Below, one piece after another: positions 57,529 to 64,000 of a DNA stretch of 64,000 nucleotides. The notes beneath the pieces were generated by a model, which was not told the DNA's origin, made no database searches, and was given only the letters and a program-made list of their open reading frames with translations. The DNA is from Oscillospiraceae bacterium. Lineage in GTDB: Bacteria; Bacillota; Clostridia; Oscillospirales; Oscillospiraceae. How positions within the stretch are numbered: position 1 is the first letter of the stretch; each line of letters begins with the position of its first letter. Made by a program: the position numbers and the translations under genes. Location of the stretch: the NCBI GenBank assembly GCA_009777775.1, contig WRLE01000014.1, positions 36,114 to 100,113 of the forward strand, written 5' to 3'.

Positions 57529-58410
57529 TTAGCCTAGTAACTGTAGGACACCTTGAGGCAACGCATTTGCTTGAGCAAGCATTGCCGTCGATGCTTGGAA
57601 GAGTATACTATTTTTAGTAAACTCCGTCATCATTTTTGCCATATCAGCATCTCGTATTCGGCTTTCAGCTGCTGAAACATTTTCTGCTTGGTTATCTAGA
57701 TTTTGAATCTTGTATTCGAGCCTGTTCTGATATGCACCAAGTTTTGCTCTTGCCATAGAAACCTTATTTAAAGCATCATCTAAAATTGATATTGCCAATG
57801 CAGCAGATGCTTGGTTAGCTATACCTTGGGTTGTTGATGTAACACCAGTTATTGCAGTTGTTTCCGCTCCTGGATTAGACAATGATAAAACTGAGAGACC
57901 ACTAGCAGTCATATCGCCAATTACAATAGTCATTGTTTGTGTGTAGTTAGCTCCAGCTTGGATAATGCCTCCTGTTGTTCCGAAAACACCTGTACCATTC
58001 AAAAGTTGCATTTTATTGAATTCAGTAGTTTTCGAAATTTGATCAATTTCTTCAATAAGTTGATTTACTTCTAGTTGGAGTGCTTGACGGTCAACAGTAT
58101 TTTGGTTTGTGTCTGATGCAGATTGAACTGCTAGTTCACGCATTCTTTGGAGAATGTCTTGAATGGTTTGCATACCGCCTTCAGCAGTTTGTACGAGGGA
58201 TACTGCATCCTGGCTGTTTTTTGATGCCATGTTGAGACCGCGGATTTGTGAACGCATTTTTTCTGAAATCGCTAGTCCTGCTGCATCGTCAGCTGCACGA
58301 TTGACACGAAATCCAGAGCTGAGTTTCTCCATGTTTTTTGAAATGTTTTTGTTGTTGATACCATACTGTCTATGGCTGTTTAGTGCTGTAATATTGTTAT
58401 TAATACGCAT
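57529..58410 (-). CDS. Flagellin
   Basis: 293-residue filament subunit with the same conserved ends as its neighbours and the shortest variable centre (GVFGTTGGIIQAG, SNPGAETTAITGVTSTTQG). First flagellin gene of the cluster in transcription order and the only one with a clear sigma-D-like promoter, at 58632-58658. Its leader of about 215 bases contains a stable hairpin. Confidence 0.97.
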   Translation of the reverse strand: MRINNNITALNSHRQYGINNKNISKNMEKLSSGFRVNRAADDAAGLAISEKMRSQIRGLNMASKNSQDAVSLVQTAEGGMQTIQDILQRMRELAVQSASDTNQNTVDRQALQLEVNQLIEEIDQISKTTEFNKMQLLNGTGVFGTTGGIIQAGANYTQTMTIVIGDMTASGLSVLSLSNPGAETTAITGVTSTTQGIANQASAALAISILDDALNKVSMARAKLGAYQNRLEYKIQNLDNQAENVSAAESRIRDADMAKMMTEFTKNSILFQASTAMLAQANALPQGVLQLLG

Positions 58411-58527
58411 GGTTTTTGCTTCCTTTCATTTGTCTGGAAAAATCCGTTTTCCTAGATTTATTATTTACACAGCCCTCTATAAGTGCGCGCAGCCTTATAA
58501 GGTTGTTCGGCGTTTTGAGAACGCAAA

Positions 58528-58553
58528 GTATTCCGAATTTTCATTCGGAATAC
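58528..58553. repeat. Hairpin in the long flagellin leader
   Basis: Perfect arms GTATTCCGAA and TTCGGAATAC with loop TTTTCA, about halfway between the promoter at 58632 and the flagellin start at 58410. The 328-base gap 58411-58738 holds no gene; only this leader and the promoter. Confidence 0.6.
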
Positions 58554-58631
58554 GGCGCACGGTTGCCCCTGAAGCTTGGTTTCTTACCTCACGATTCTGT
58601 TGCATCCTTGCATCGCGCTTCCTATGAATAA

Positions 58632-58658
58632 TTATCGCTCATTTTCAGCATAACTTAA
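58632..58658 (-). promoter_or_regulatory. Sigma-D/sigma-28-like flagellin promoter
   Basis: Minus strand: TTAAGTTA (58658-58651), 11 bases, AGCGATAA (58639-58632). Six of eight bases match in each half of TAAAGTTT-N11-GCCGATAA, with the correct spacing. It lies about 220 bases upstream of the first flagellin. Confidence 0.6.
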
Positions 58659-58738
58659 TAGAGATTTTATTCTTTTTTATTATTGTAATATAGAAGAAAA
58701 AAATGCTTCAGGTAAACATCAGCTTACTTGTAGTTTAT

Positions 58739-59542
58739 TTACTCGTTTAAAAAATCCGTAAGCGCATACCTTATTATAGCTGACATCATCGTGTTACTTT
58801 CAATTACTTCATCAAGACTATATGCTTTATATATGTCTGGAGTCCACGAGTTATGTAATGATATAGCACCAAATTTAATTTTTGGTATTACATCCTGTAT
58901 ATCAATGTTATTTTGAGAAAAGAAAAAATTGAAATATTGTTCGCCTGTTGTCAAATTAGTAAAATAATGCGATTCTATTATGTTACCTGTTTCTGTACGA
59001 TCTAATACATCAACACAATCACTATAATCATTATCATTCAATAATGTATCGAAAATTGAATTTCCAAAATGATCCCAATTTATATTTAACGCACCAATTA
59101 ATGGAATATCATTAAGTTTCTCTATTGCCATTTTTGCTGCAGAGGATATAAATTTATTCTGTGGAGACAAACAAACAAATATAGCTAAATGCATCGACTT
59201 AGTTTCTGGAACACCAAAAGCAATGAGTTTTTTTGAATCCATTTTTTCGAATTCACTAAAAATATCTTTTATAATAATGGTGTCAACGTCCATAAAAATG
59301 CCACCATGTTTTTGTAAAACTAGCATTTCTACAATGTCTTTTTGCATTGGCAATGATAATCTAATGAAACGATCTATGTCAAAATTTTCGTCAACCCAAT
59401 CAAAAATATTATCATGATTTATAACTATTAAATCTAGTTCAGGAATGTGTTCATACCAAGTTTGTAAGCATAATTGCAAATATGCAGGAATAGAGCGACC
59501 TGGAGGGTTTACCCAATACGTAAAAATTTTTTTATCCATCAT
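58739..59542 (-). CDS. GT32-type (DXD) glycosyltransferase
   Basis: 267 residues. The DXD-type sugar-binding region KHGGIFMDVDTIIIKD and the preceding KIFTYWVNPPGRSIPAYLQ are typical of GT32 enzymes (mannosyl-, galactosyltransferases of capsules). Start at 59542 has a TTGGAA site. It is the last gene of the block that begins with the glycerophosphotransferase-like gene at 61411, directly before the flagellins. Confidence 0.85.
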   Translation of the reverse strand: MMDKKIFTYWVNPPGRSIPAYLQLCLQTWYEHIPELDLIVINHDNIFDWVDENFDIDRFIRLSLPMQKDIVEMLVLQKHGGIFMDVDTIIIKDIFSEFEKMDSKKLIAFGVPETKSMHLAIFVCLSPQNKFISSAAKMAIEKLNDIPLIGALNINWDHFGNSIFDTLLNDNDYSDCVDVLDRTETGNIIESHYFTNLTTGEQYFNFFFSQNNIDIQDVIPKIKFGAISLHNSWTPDIYKAYSLDEVIESNTMMSAIIRYALTDFLNE

Positions 59543-59634
59543 ATTAAATTCCAATCATAATAATTTATTACAAACTGACAATCAGTTTCTAATCTTAAAA
59601 AATTGTAAGCTGAAACTACCTAATGCTATATAAT

Positions 59635-60894
59635 TCATACTGCCATAATAGTTGGAAATGGAAACCTAATATGCGCATCTGATACCAAGGGTAACCTCAA
59701 GTATATAGAATAACTTTGATCAATGGATTTAATCAACATCGGAACTTCAACTATGTCAGCAAGTTTATGATATGCATCTATGTTTATTTTTGGATGATAC
59801 TTTCGAATCAAACTACTAGCACCTAAAAGTGTTTCTTTGTCCATACCTTCAACATCAATTTTCAGAAATGTAATAGGTTCTTTAATATCATCATCTAGTT
59901 TTACAACTGTTACTTTTTCTTCAGACAAAGCTCCATTTGAATCAGATACTAATTTATTGCCAGAAAATACTTGATTGGTATTTAAAATATTCATTTCTGT
60001 ATTTGTGTCACCAGTACCTTTATGTTTAATAACAATATTATGATACAGAGCAAGGTTCTTTTTAGAAAGCTCAATATGTATTGATGCAATATCATATGTA
60101 TAGATTCTTTTGTAGTTGCTGTTCACTGTACGAATGAATTGAAGTACTGTATCACCTAAATATGCTCCACAATCTACAAAGACCTCATCATCATAAAATG
60201 AAAAGATTGAAGTATCAACAACATCACAATAGTTTAATGCAATTCTTTTCCAGTCTGTATAATCCCATGTCAACCAATATTTAATAAGAGCATTTAAACT
60301 TAGTCTTGACAAAGAATCTGCTAAGTTTTCATATAACCATTCTAACTCATTTACGTTTTCTTTTAATGTTTTCATACGATTTGGTATTAATGAATTATTA
60401 GCTCCATTTATTCCATCTAGCCAATTATTTTCCATATACCAACCTTGAGATTCTGCAGTAATTAATCTGTAATAAGCTGCATTGTTTGTGCTAAGATTCA
60501 ACAAATTATTATATACATCGGAAACCAATGATCTAATTGAATTATTTTTTATATAGTAAATTAAGTCGATAAACTCTCTATCGCATCCAAAAGTGCCATC
60601 ACGGAAATTTTCGCTTATTTTCGATGAATTTCCAGCAGCTGAAATAGTAGCATCTAGTAGTTTTGAAATTGATTTTTTGATGTATATAAAATCGTTTTGA
60701 TCTATATCATAACCTTTTTGTAATCTATTAATATAAGTAAAGAGAACATTATTAATTGGTAGTTCTAGTGCTAACAACCCTTCATAAAAGTCATTCCAGT
60801 TCTCAATCGTGATATCAATTCCTTCTTCATGTGCCGATAAAATTTCTTCCATTGTCATAATTAATTTCAATTTATAGATATATATTTCATGCAT
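59635..60894 (-). CDS. FkbM-family methyltransferase
   Basis: 419 residues. The C-terminal half is the FkbM domain: VFVDCGAYLGDTVLQF (SAM-binding), YTYDIASIHIELSKKNL and FLKIDVEGMDKETLLGA. The N-terminal 220 residues are helical and not recognised. FkbM enzymes O-methylate sugars or polyketides, and several act in flagellin glycan loci. The start at 60894 is not supported by a strong ribosome binding site; ATGs 12 and 14 codons further in are possible. Confidence 0.85.
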   Translation of the reverse strand: MHEIYIYKLKLIMTMEEILSAHEEGIDITIENWNDFYEGLLALELPINNVLFTYINRLQKGYDIDQNDFIYIKKSISKLLDATISAAGNSSKISENFRDGTFGCDREFIDLIYYIKNNSIRSLVSDVYNNLLNLSTNNAAYYRLITAESQGWYMENNWLDGINGANNSLIPNRMKTLKENVNELEWLYENLADSLSRLSLNALIKYWLTWDYTDWKRIALNYCDVVDTSIFSFYDDEVFVDCGAYLGDTVLQFIRTVNSNYKRIYTYDIASIHIELSKKNLALYHNIVIKHKGTGDTNTEMNILNTNQVFSGNKLVSDSNGALSEEKVTVVKLDDDIKEPITFLKIDVEGMDKETLLGASSLIRKYHPKINIDAYHKLADIVEVPMLIKSIDQSYSIYLRLPLVSDAHIRFPFPTIMAV

Positions 60895-60953
60895 TACAAC
60901 TTCTCTCTTTCAATATAATAAGTAATAAAAAGGTAATAAAATAGCAATTTAAA

Positions 60954-61376
60954 CTATAAAATTGCTTGTGGTAGAAAAGAATGAGTGGCACTTTTAATAT
61001 CCTCTTTAATTTTTGTTGTTGATATTTCTGGTGTTCGAGGTAGATATATAACCTCACATAAATCAGATAAAAAATCGAATCTATTCAACCAATCATCGCC
61101 CATTACAAAAATATCACATAAATATAATTGTATATCATCTCTCTTTTGTTCCCAACGTTCTTCAGGGATAACTAAATCCACATATCTCAACGACTCTAAT
61201 AAAAGCTTGCGTTCATCATAACTAAAATATGTAATTTTATTCTTTTCCTCTGTATTAAATTTATCTGTTGAAAGTGCAACTATTAAATAATCTCCTAATT
61301 GTCTTGCACGTTGTAATAGTTTTATATGTCCATAATGAAGCAAATCGAATGTTCCATATGTTATTACTCTCTTCAC
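60954..61376 (-). CDS. tagD: Glycerol-3-phosphate cytidylyltransferase
   Basis: Makes CDP-glycerol from CTP and glycerol 3-phosphate. The 140-residue protein has the nucleotidyl HxGH motif (HYGH, 14-17) in TYGTFDLLHYGHIKLLQRA and the closing RTPEISTTKIK, which matches the family RTxGISTT apart from Glu for Gly. Length is normal. It sits directly after a WRPHP-type transferase gene, which could use its product. In Gram-positives TagD serves wall teichoic acid; the flagellar setting here is unusual. Confidence 0.92.
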   Translation of the reverse strand: MKRVITYGTFDLLHYGHIKLLQRARQLGDYLIVALSTDKFNTEEKNKITYFSYDERKLLLESLRYVDLVIPEERWEQKRDDIQLYLCDIFVMGDDWLNRFDFLSDLCEVIYLPRTPEISTTKIKEDIKSATHSFLPQAIL

Positions 61377-61410
61377 ATTAAATCCTCCACAATAAATTAG
61401 TATAAATATC

Positions 61411-62946
61411 CTACGAGATAATGTTATTTTTTATATATTTTAAAATTGCTGTTCCACATTGGCCTTCTAAATTGCTTAATAATTGGTTTCTATACTCATT
61501 ACGCTTACTAGATAATGGATCATTACCTCTTTTAATGTCATATATAAATTTTTCAATAGGTATGTGGTACATAAATTTTTCAAATGAATCACCTTGCTTC
61601 AAAAAAGAGTCGAGTCCGCAAGATGGAATAGCTGAATGGAGCACCAAATCGTCATTGGAATTATGAGTTTCATTTAATATTTTTTGGTAATTTTCATCAT
61701 AATAATTCATAATATCTTTTTGATGCTCTCGCGGATCAATTCCAACTAAAAATACTGGCTTGTTTAAACATATTGATTCACTTATTATAGAACTATTCTC
61801 TGATATTATTGCATTTGCGTACATTATTGCAGAAATCACACTTGGTGTTTTATCAATTATTATACGATTACATTGATTCGTAGCATTCATACATTCATCA
61901 AAGAGTTCCTTTTTATCGCCATATAATGCTTCTATCATCAAAAATGTTTGAGGATGTGGACGCCATATAAGAGCTAGTTCTTCGTCATTAACAATAATAT
62001 TAAATAAATGCTTAATCCAACTTGTTGTAGAAGCTGTTTCATTAAACCATATAGATTCATAAAATGATGTATAGTGTGTATTTAACATAAATGTATGTTT
62101 GCCATTAATCGCATTCTCCCATTCATCATATCTTGGCCAATCACCACTCTTATAGTATTTCCATAAAAAATCTGATTTTGGATTACCTAATGTAATCATT
62201 TTGTCACCATTTAACGATGATTGTGCAAAAGTCCGTGTAAATGATTCCCCTTGTGATATTATTATGTCCGCACTTGTGTGCCCTGGCAATCCACCCCATA
62301 TATCAATGTTTTGTTGTTCCCTTTCTTTTTCAACATACTCATGCCTATACAAAGTGTATGGAATATAGACTAGTAGACTAGTAAAGGGCTTAATATTAGA
62401 CGAATAAAACTTCGGGTAATTTACTCCATCATATGGCTGGTTTATGAAAACAATGTCAGGCAAATCAACTTCAAAGTCATAATCATTATAGTGTGTGTTT
62501 CTAATACCCTTTGGCGATAAGTAATCGTTATATATATGTTCAACCCCTGTTGGGGTATTCCTTCGAATTGGGATAATAACAATTTCTGTTACGAACATAG
62601 GGTCAGATGAAAATGCTTCGTAAACACTTTCTAGACTATCCCATGTATTTTCATAATATGGGAGAAATACGACTTTATATTGAATTGGAACTTCAGATAT
62701 TTTTTCACAAAACACTTGATAATCAATGAAAATGAGTTCCTGTTCTATGGCAATTAACGATGACTTTATGTTGTCAGATAATATAACAAACTCTTCATTT
62801 TCGTTAATTAACTGCATTGTTATAGAATCTAAAAAAAAGCATATATCTTCGAACATATTTTCAGATGGTGATTCAATATAGTACTCTAGCGCTTCATCTA
62901 GTGTATCTAACATTGTTATTATTTGCGATTTAATTTTATTTAACAT
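61411..62946 (-). CDS. CDP-glycerol glycerophosphotransferase-like protein
   Basis: 511 residues. Related to the first half of the 856-residue protein and to the TagB/TagF class: VVFLPYYENTWDSLESVYEA, DIVFINQPYDG, LLVYIPYTLYRHEY, TLGNPKSDFLW, IWRPHP and SENSSIISESICLNKPVFLVG. With tagD next door, transfer of glycerol phosphate from CDP-glycerol to a glycan is the best guess. The ATG at 62946 has AGGTG seven bases before it. A strong sigma-D-like promoter is 46 bases upstream. Confidence 0.8.
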   Translation of the reverse strand: MLNKIKSQIITMLDTLDEALEYYIESPSENMFEDICFFLDSITMQLINENEEFVILSDNIKSSLIAIEQELIFIDYQVFCEKISEVPIQYKVVFLPYYENTWDSLESVYEAFSSDPMFVTEIVIIPIRRNTPTGVEHIYNDYLSPKGIRNTHYNDYDFEVDLPDIVFINQPYDGVNYPKFYSSNIKPFTSLLVYIPYTLYRHEYVEKEREQQNIDIWGGLPGHTSADIIISQGESFTRTFAQSSLNGDKMITLGNPKSDFLWKYYKSGDWPRYDEWENAINGKHTFMLNTHYTSFYESIWFNETASTTSWIKHLFNIIVNDEELALIWRPHPQTFLMIEALYGDKKELFDECMNATNQCNRIIIDKTPSVISAIMYANAIISENSSIISESICLNKPVFLVGIDPREHQKDIMNYYDENYQKILNETHNSNDDLVLHSAIPSCGLDSFLKQGDSFEKFMYHIPIEKFIYDIKRGNDPLSSKRNEYRNQLLSNLEGQCGTAILKYIKNNIIS

Positions 62947-62991
62947 AAGCACACCTGACAGACTATATTATTAGATATTAATTCATGAGTA

Positions 62992-63019
62992 TTATCGTCA
63001 TGTTTTCACATAAACTTTA
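62992..63019 (-). promoter_or_regulatory. Sigma-D/sigma-28-like promoter of the glycerophosphotransferase-tagD block
   Basis: Minus strand: TAAAGTTT (63019-63012), 12 bases, GACGATAA (62999-62992). The -35 is a perfect match and the -10 has 7 of 8 bases of GCCGATAA; spacing is one longer than the enteric optimum and within the Bacillus range. Confidence 0.7.
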
Positions 63020-63149
63020 AATATTTAAAATTTAATTTTACCTTAACAGCATAGAATATGCTTAGAAATAATTCTTTTTTAATGGAAAAATAGCATTAAG
63101 CAGCTGTTACAAAACAGCTGCTAATGAAGCTTTTAACTAGGAGTTTGGG

Positions 63150-63212
63150 GTGTATCCGCTGAAAATGTATCGGTATATGAAGGATTATTATCCTTTGGTG
63201 GTTGGGGAATAG
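63150..63212 (+). CDS. Possible 20-residue small protein
   Basis: GTG start with AGGAG six bases upstream (63139-63143) codes for MYPLKMYRYMKDYYPLVVGE, then TAG. A terminator hairpin follows 20 bases later and a small hairpin (AGCAGCTG / CAGCTGCT, 63099-63122) precedes. It may be a gene remnant. This is the only candidate gene in 62953-63275. Confidence 0.3.
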   Translation: MYPLKMYRYMKDYYPLVVGE

Positions 63213-63231
63213 AAATAGAGCAAAAATATTC

Positions 63232-63275
63232 TCCCCCAGTTAGGACTTGTTAGGGTTCTTACTGGGGGATTGTTT
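63232..63275. terminator. Bidirectional terminator next to the toxin pseudogene
   Basis: TCCCCCAGT (63232-63240) pairs with ACTGGGGGA (63261-63269) around a 20-base loop. T-runs follow on both strands (TTGTTTTTA plus, ATATTTTTG minus). Confidence 0.8.
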
Positions 63276-63566
63276 TTATTCGTAATGTGTCCACATTCGT
63301 AATATTCTGACGATGCCATCAAATAACTCGTTATTTTCGTTACGCAACAATTCATGGTTTGGTAATATCTCGTATACAAATCGGTGCTAACGATTTATGC
63401 GACGCGAATAAAACCAATTGAGATTACCTGTAAGCTTTTCATATGGTAGTTGGTATGGGTTTATTTGTACAATGCGTGTCAGTTCTTTAGCTCTATTTAG
63501 CAAGCCTGCTTGTGATAGTTTTTCGATATCTTTTACTGCTTGCTTTGAAAGTACCGTCTTATACAT
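63276..63566 (-). pseudogene. YoeB/RelE-type toxin interrupted by an in-frame TAG
   Basis: The frame starts at the ATG at 63566 (MYKTVLSKQAVKDIEKL), overlapping the antitoxin stop by eight bases, and reads YEKLTGNLNWFYSRRINR to codon 59. A TAG sits at codon 60 (63387-63389). In the same frame it continues HRFVYEILPNHELL and ends ILRMWTHYE before TAA at 63276. YoeB/Txe toxins typically read SRRINxQHR(L/F)VY and end in MW(T/S)HY, so the TAG most likely comes from CAG by one base change. The catalytic C-terminal part is lost, so the toxin should be inactive unless read through. Confidence 0.85.
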
Positions 63567-63804
63567 CGGTCCATATATCGGAGACTGCTGTACTGTCTTC
63601 CATTTTTTCTGAAGCAGCTGATTGTATCGATTCTACCATGCTTGGTATGTCATTAAGATAATCCGTATCGTTTTCATATATACCAAGCATAAATTTTTGG
63701 TACTCAATAAACTCTTGAACTTTTTCCACTGCCTTTTCTGGTAATGTGTCAATTTGTAATTTTACGTAGTCTCGTATGCTCACTTTGCTGTTCCTCTCAT
63801 TCAT
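63559..63804 (-). CDS. Antitoxin-like protein of the YoeB-type pair (DUF2281-like)
   Basis: 81 residues. DTLPEKAVEKVQEFIEYQKF (about 19-38) resembles DUF2281 antitoxins, and the C-terminal SMVESIQSAASEKMEDS...SDIWTDV is the type of tail that binds a RelE/YoeB toxin. It precedes and overlaps the toxin frame by eight bases. It may persist as an orphan antitoxin. Confidence 0.75.
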   Translation of the reverse strand: MNERNSKVSIRDYVKLQIDTLPEKAVEKVQEFIEYQKFMLGIYENDTDYLNDIPSMVESIQSAASEKMEDSTAVSDIWTDV

Positions 63805-64000
63805 ATATACATATTTATAAGAATAACATAATATTAGTATATTTGCTATTCTTTTTTAATCAACTCAAATTCATTGAAGATTGCAAGTTTAATTGCCCAA
63901 GTTTTTCCAGTAGACTTTTTGCAGCAAATTCTTTGCATAGATTGGCTTTCTTGCCCTTGTTTACCGTTCCATGCAGATGCTGTGTTGCGTCAAGGGCGCA
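63805..64000. other. Window end without a supported gene
   Basis: The promoter region of the antitoxin probably lies at 63805-63860. From 63850 to the window end the minus strand has two open stretches (one ends at a TAG near 63855) that would continue beyond the window, but neither shows a motif I recognise, so no gene is called. Confidence 0.4.

Noticed and set aside
63387..63389. Recoding of TAG as a sense codon in this organism
   Set aside because: TAG is used as a normal stop elsewhere (for example ssrA tag, ricT and PotD ends), so a nonsense mutation is the simpler explanation.
63418..63612. Plus-strand 64-codon frame
   Set aside because: Antisense to the toxin-antitoxin pair, which has clear family motifs on the minus strand.
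63850..64000. Partial gene at the window end on the minus strand
   Set aside because: Two frames stay open for a short distance but neither shows a recognisable motif.

Overview
The window looks like a chromosomal segment of a motile, low-to-moderate GC Gram-positive bacterium of the class Clostridia. The evidence is the holB-ricT pair, tmRNA beside smpB, a lipoprotein-type PotD, two S-layer-homology (SLH) surface proteins, three flagellins with sigma-D-like promoters, and strong AGGAGG-type ribosome binding sites. Many short intergenic repeats are present. No insertion sequence, prophage, CRISPR array or rRNA/tRNA gene was seen. Species cannot be told from the sequence alone.

Layout. 0.1-3.7 kb: promoter, holB, ricT with a long Asn/Arg-rich tail, and an AAA ATPase. 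3.9-8.1 kb: complete polyamine importer operon potABCD with its own promoter and terminator. 8.1-13 kb (minus strand): obg, a six-copy repeat cluster, an SLH-anchored phosphodiester glycosidase, and nadE. 13-15.5 kb: an SLH protein with two C39-like cysteine-peptidase domains. 15.8-19.9 kb (minus): a MacB-like export system (adaptor, ATPase, permease). 20.3-21.4 kb: ssrA and smpB.

21.5-34.8 kb is a defence and stress island. It holds a SEC-C/TPR protein with a His-Asp repeat, a Uma2-type nuclease-like protein, a type II restriction-modification pair, a Fic protein, a Phd/PIN toxin-antitoxin pair, an AAA_14/DUF4143 ATPase, an ATPase-TOPRIM-ATPase gene set resembling PARIS/AbiL-type abortive infection, and a one-chain GmrSD-like DUF262/HNH protein.

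35-63 kb (all minus) is a large glycan locus built around three tandem flagellin genes. It encodes GDP-mannose supply (phosphomannomutase, ManC, Gmd), a TarI/IspD-like cytidylyltransferase with an SDR enzyme, TagD (CDP-glycerol synthesis), two WRPHP-type polyol-phosphate transferase-like proteins, at least seven glycosyltransferases, three methyltransferases and a radical SAM/SPASM protein. Four of these enzymes carry the same extra Rossmann-like module. Four sigma-D/sigma-28-like promoters (at 52.4, 55.3, 58.6 and 63.0 kb) lie in front of glycan genes and a flagellin. I infer that this is a flagellin-modification locus making a glycan that contains phosphoglycerol or another polyol phosphate; this is the best candidate for an undescribed system here. 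The window ends with a toxin-antitoxin pair whose YoeB-like toxin is broken by one in-frame TAG codon.
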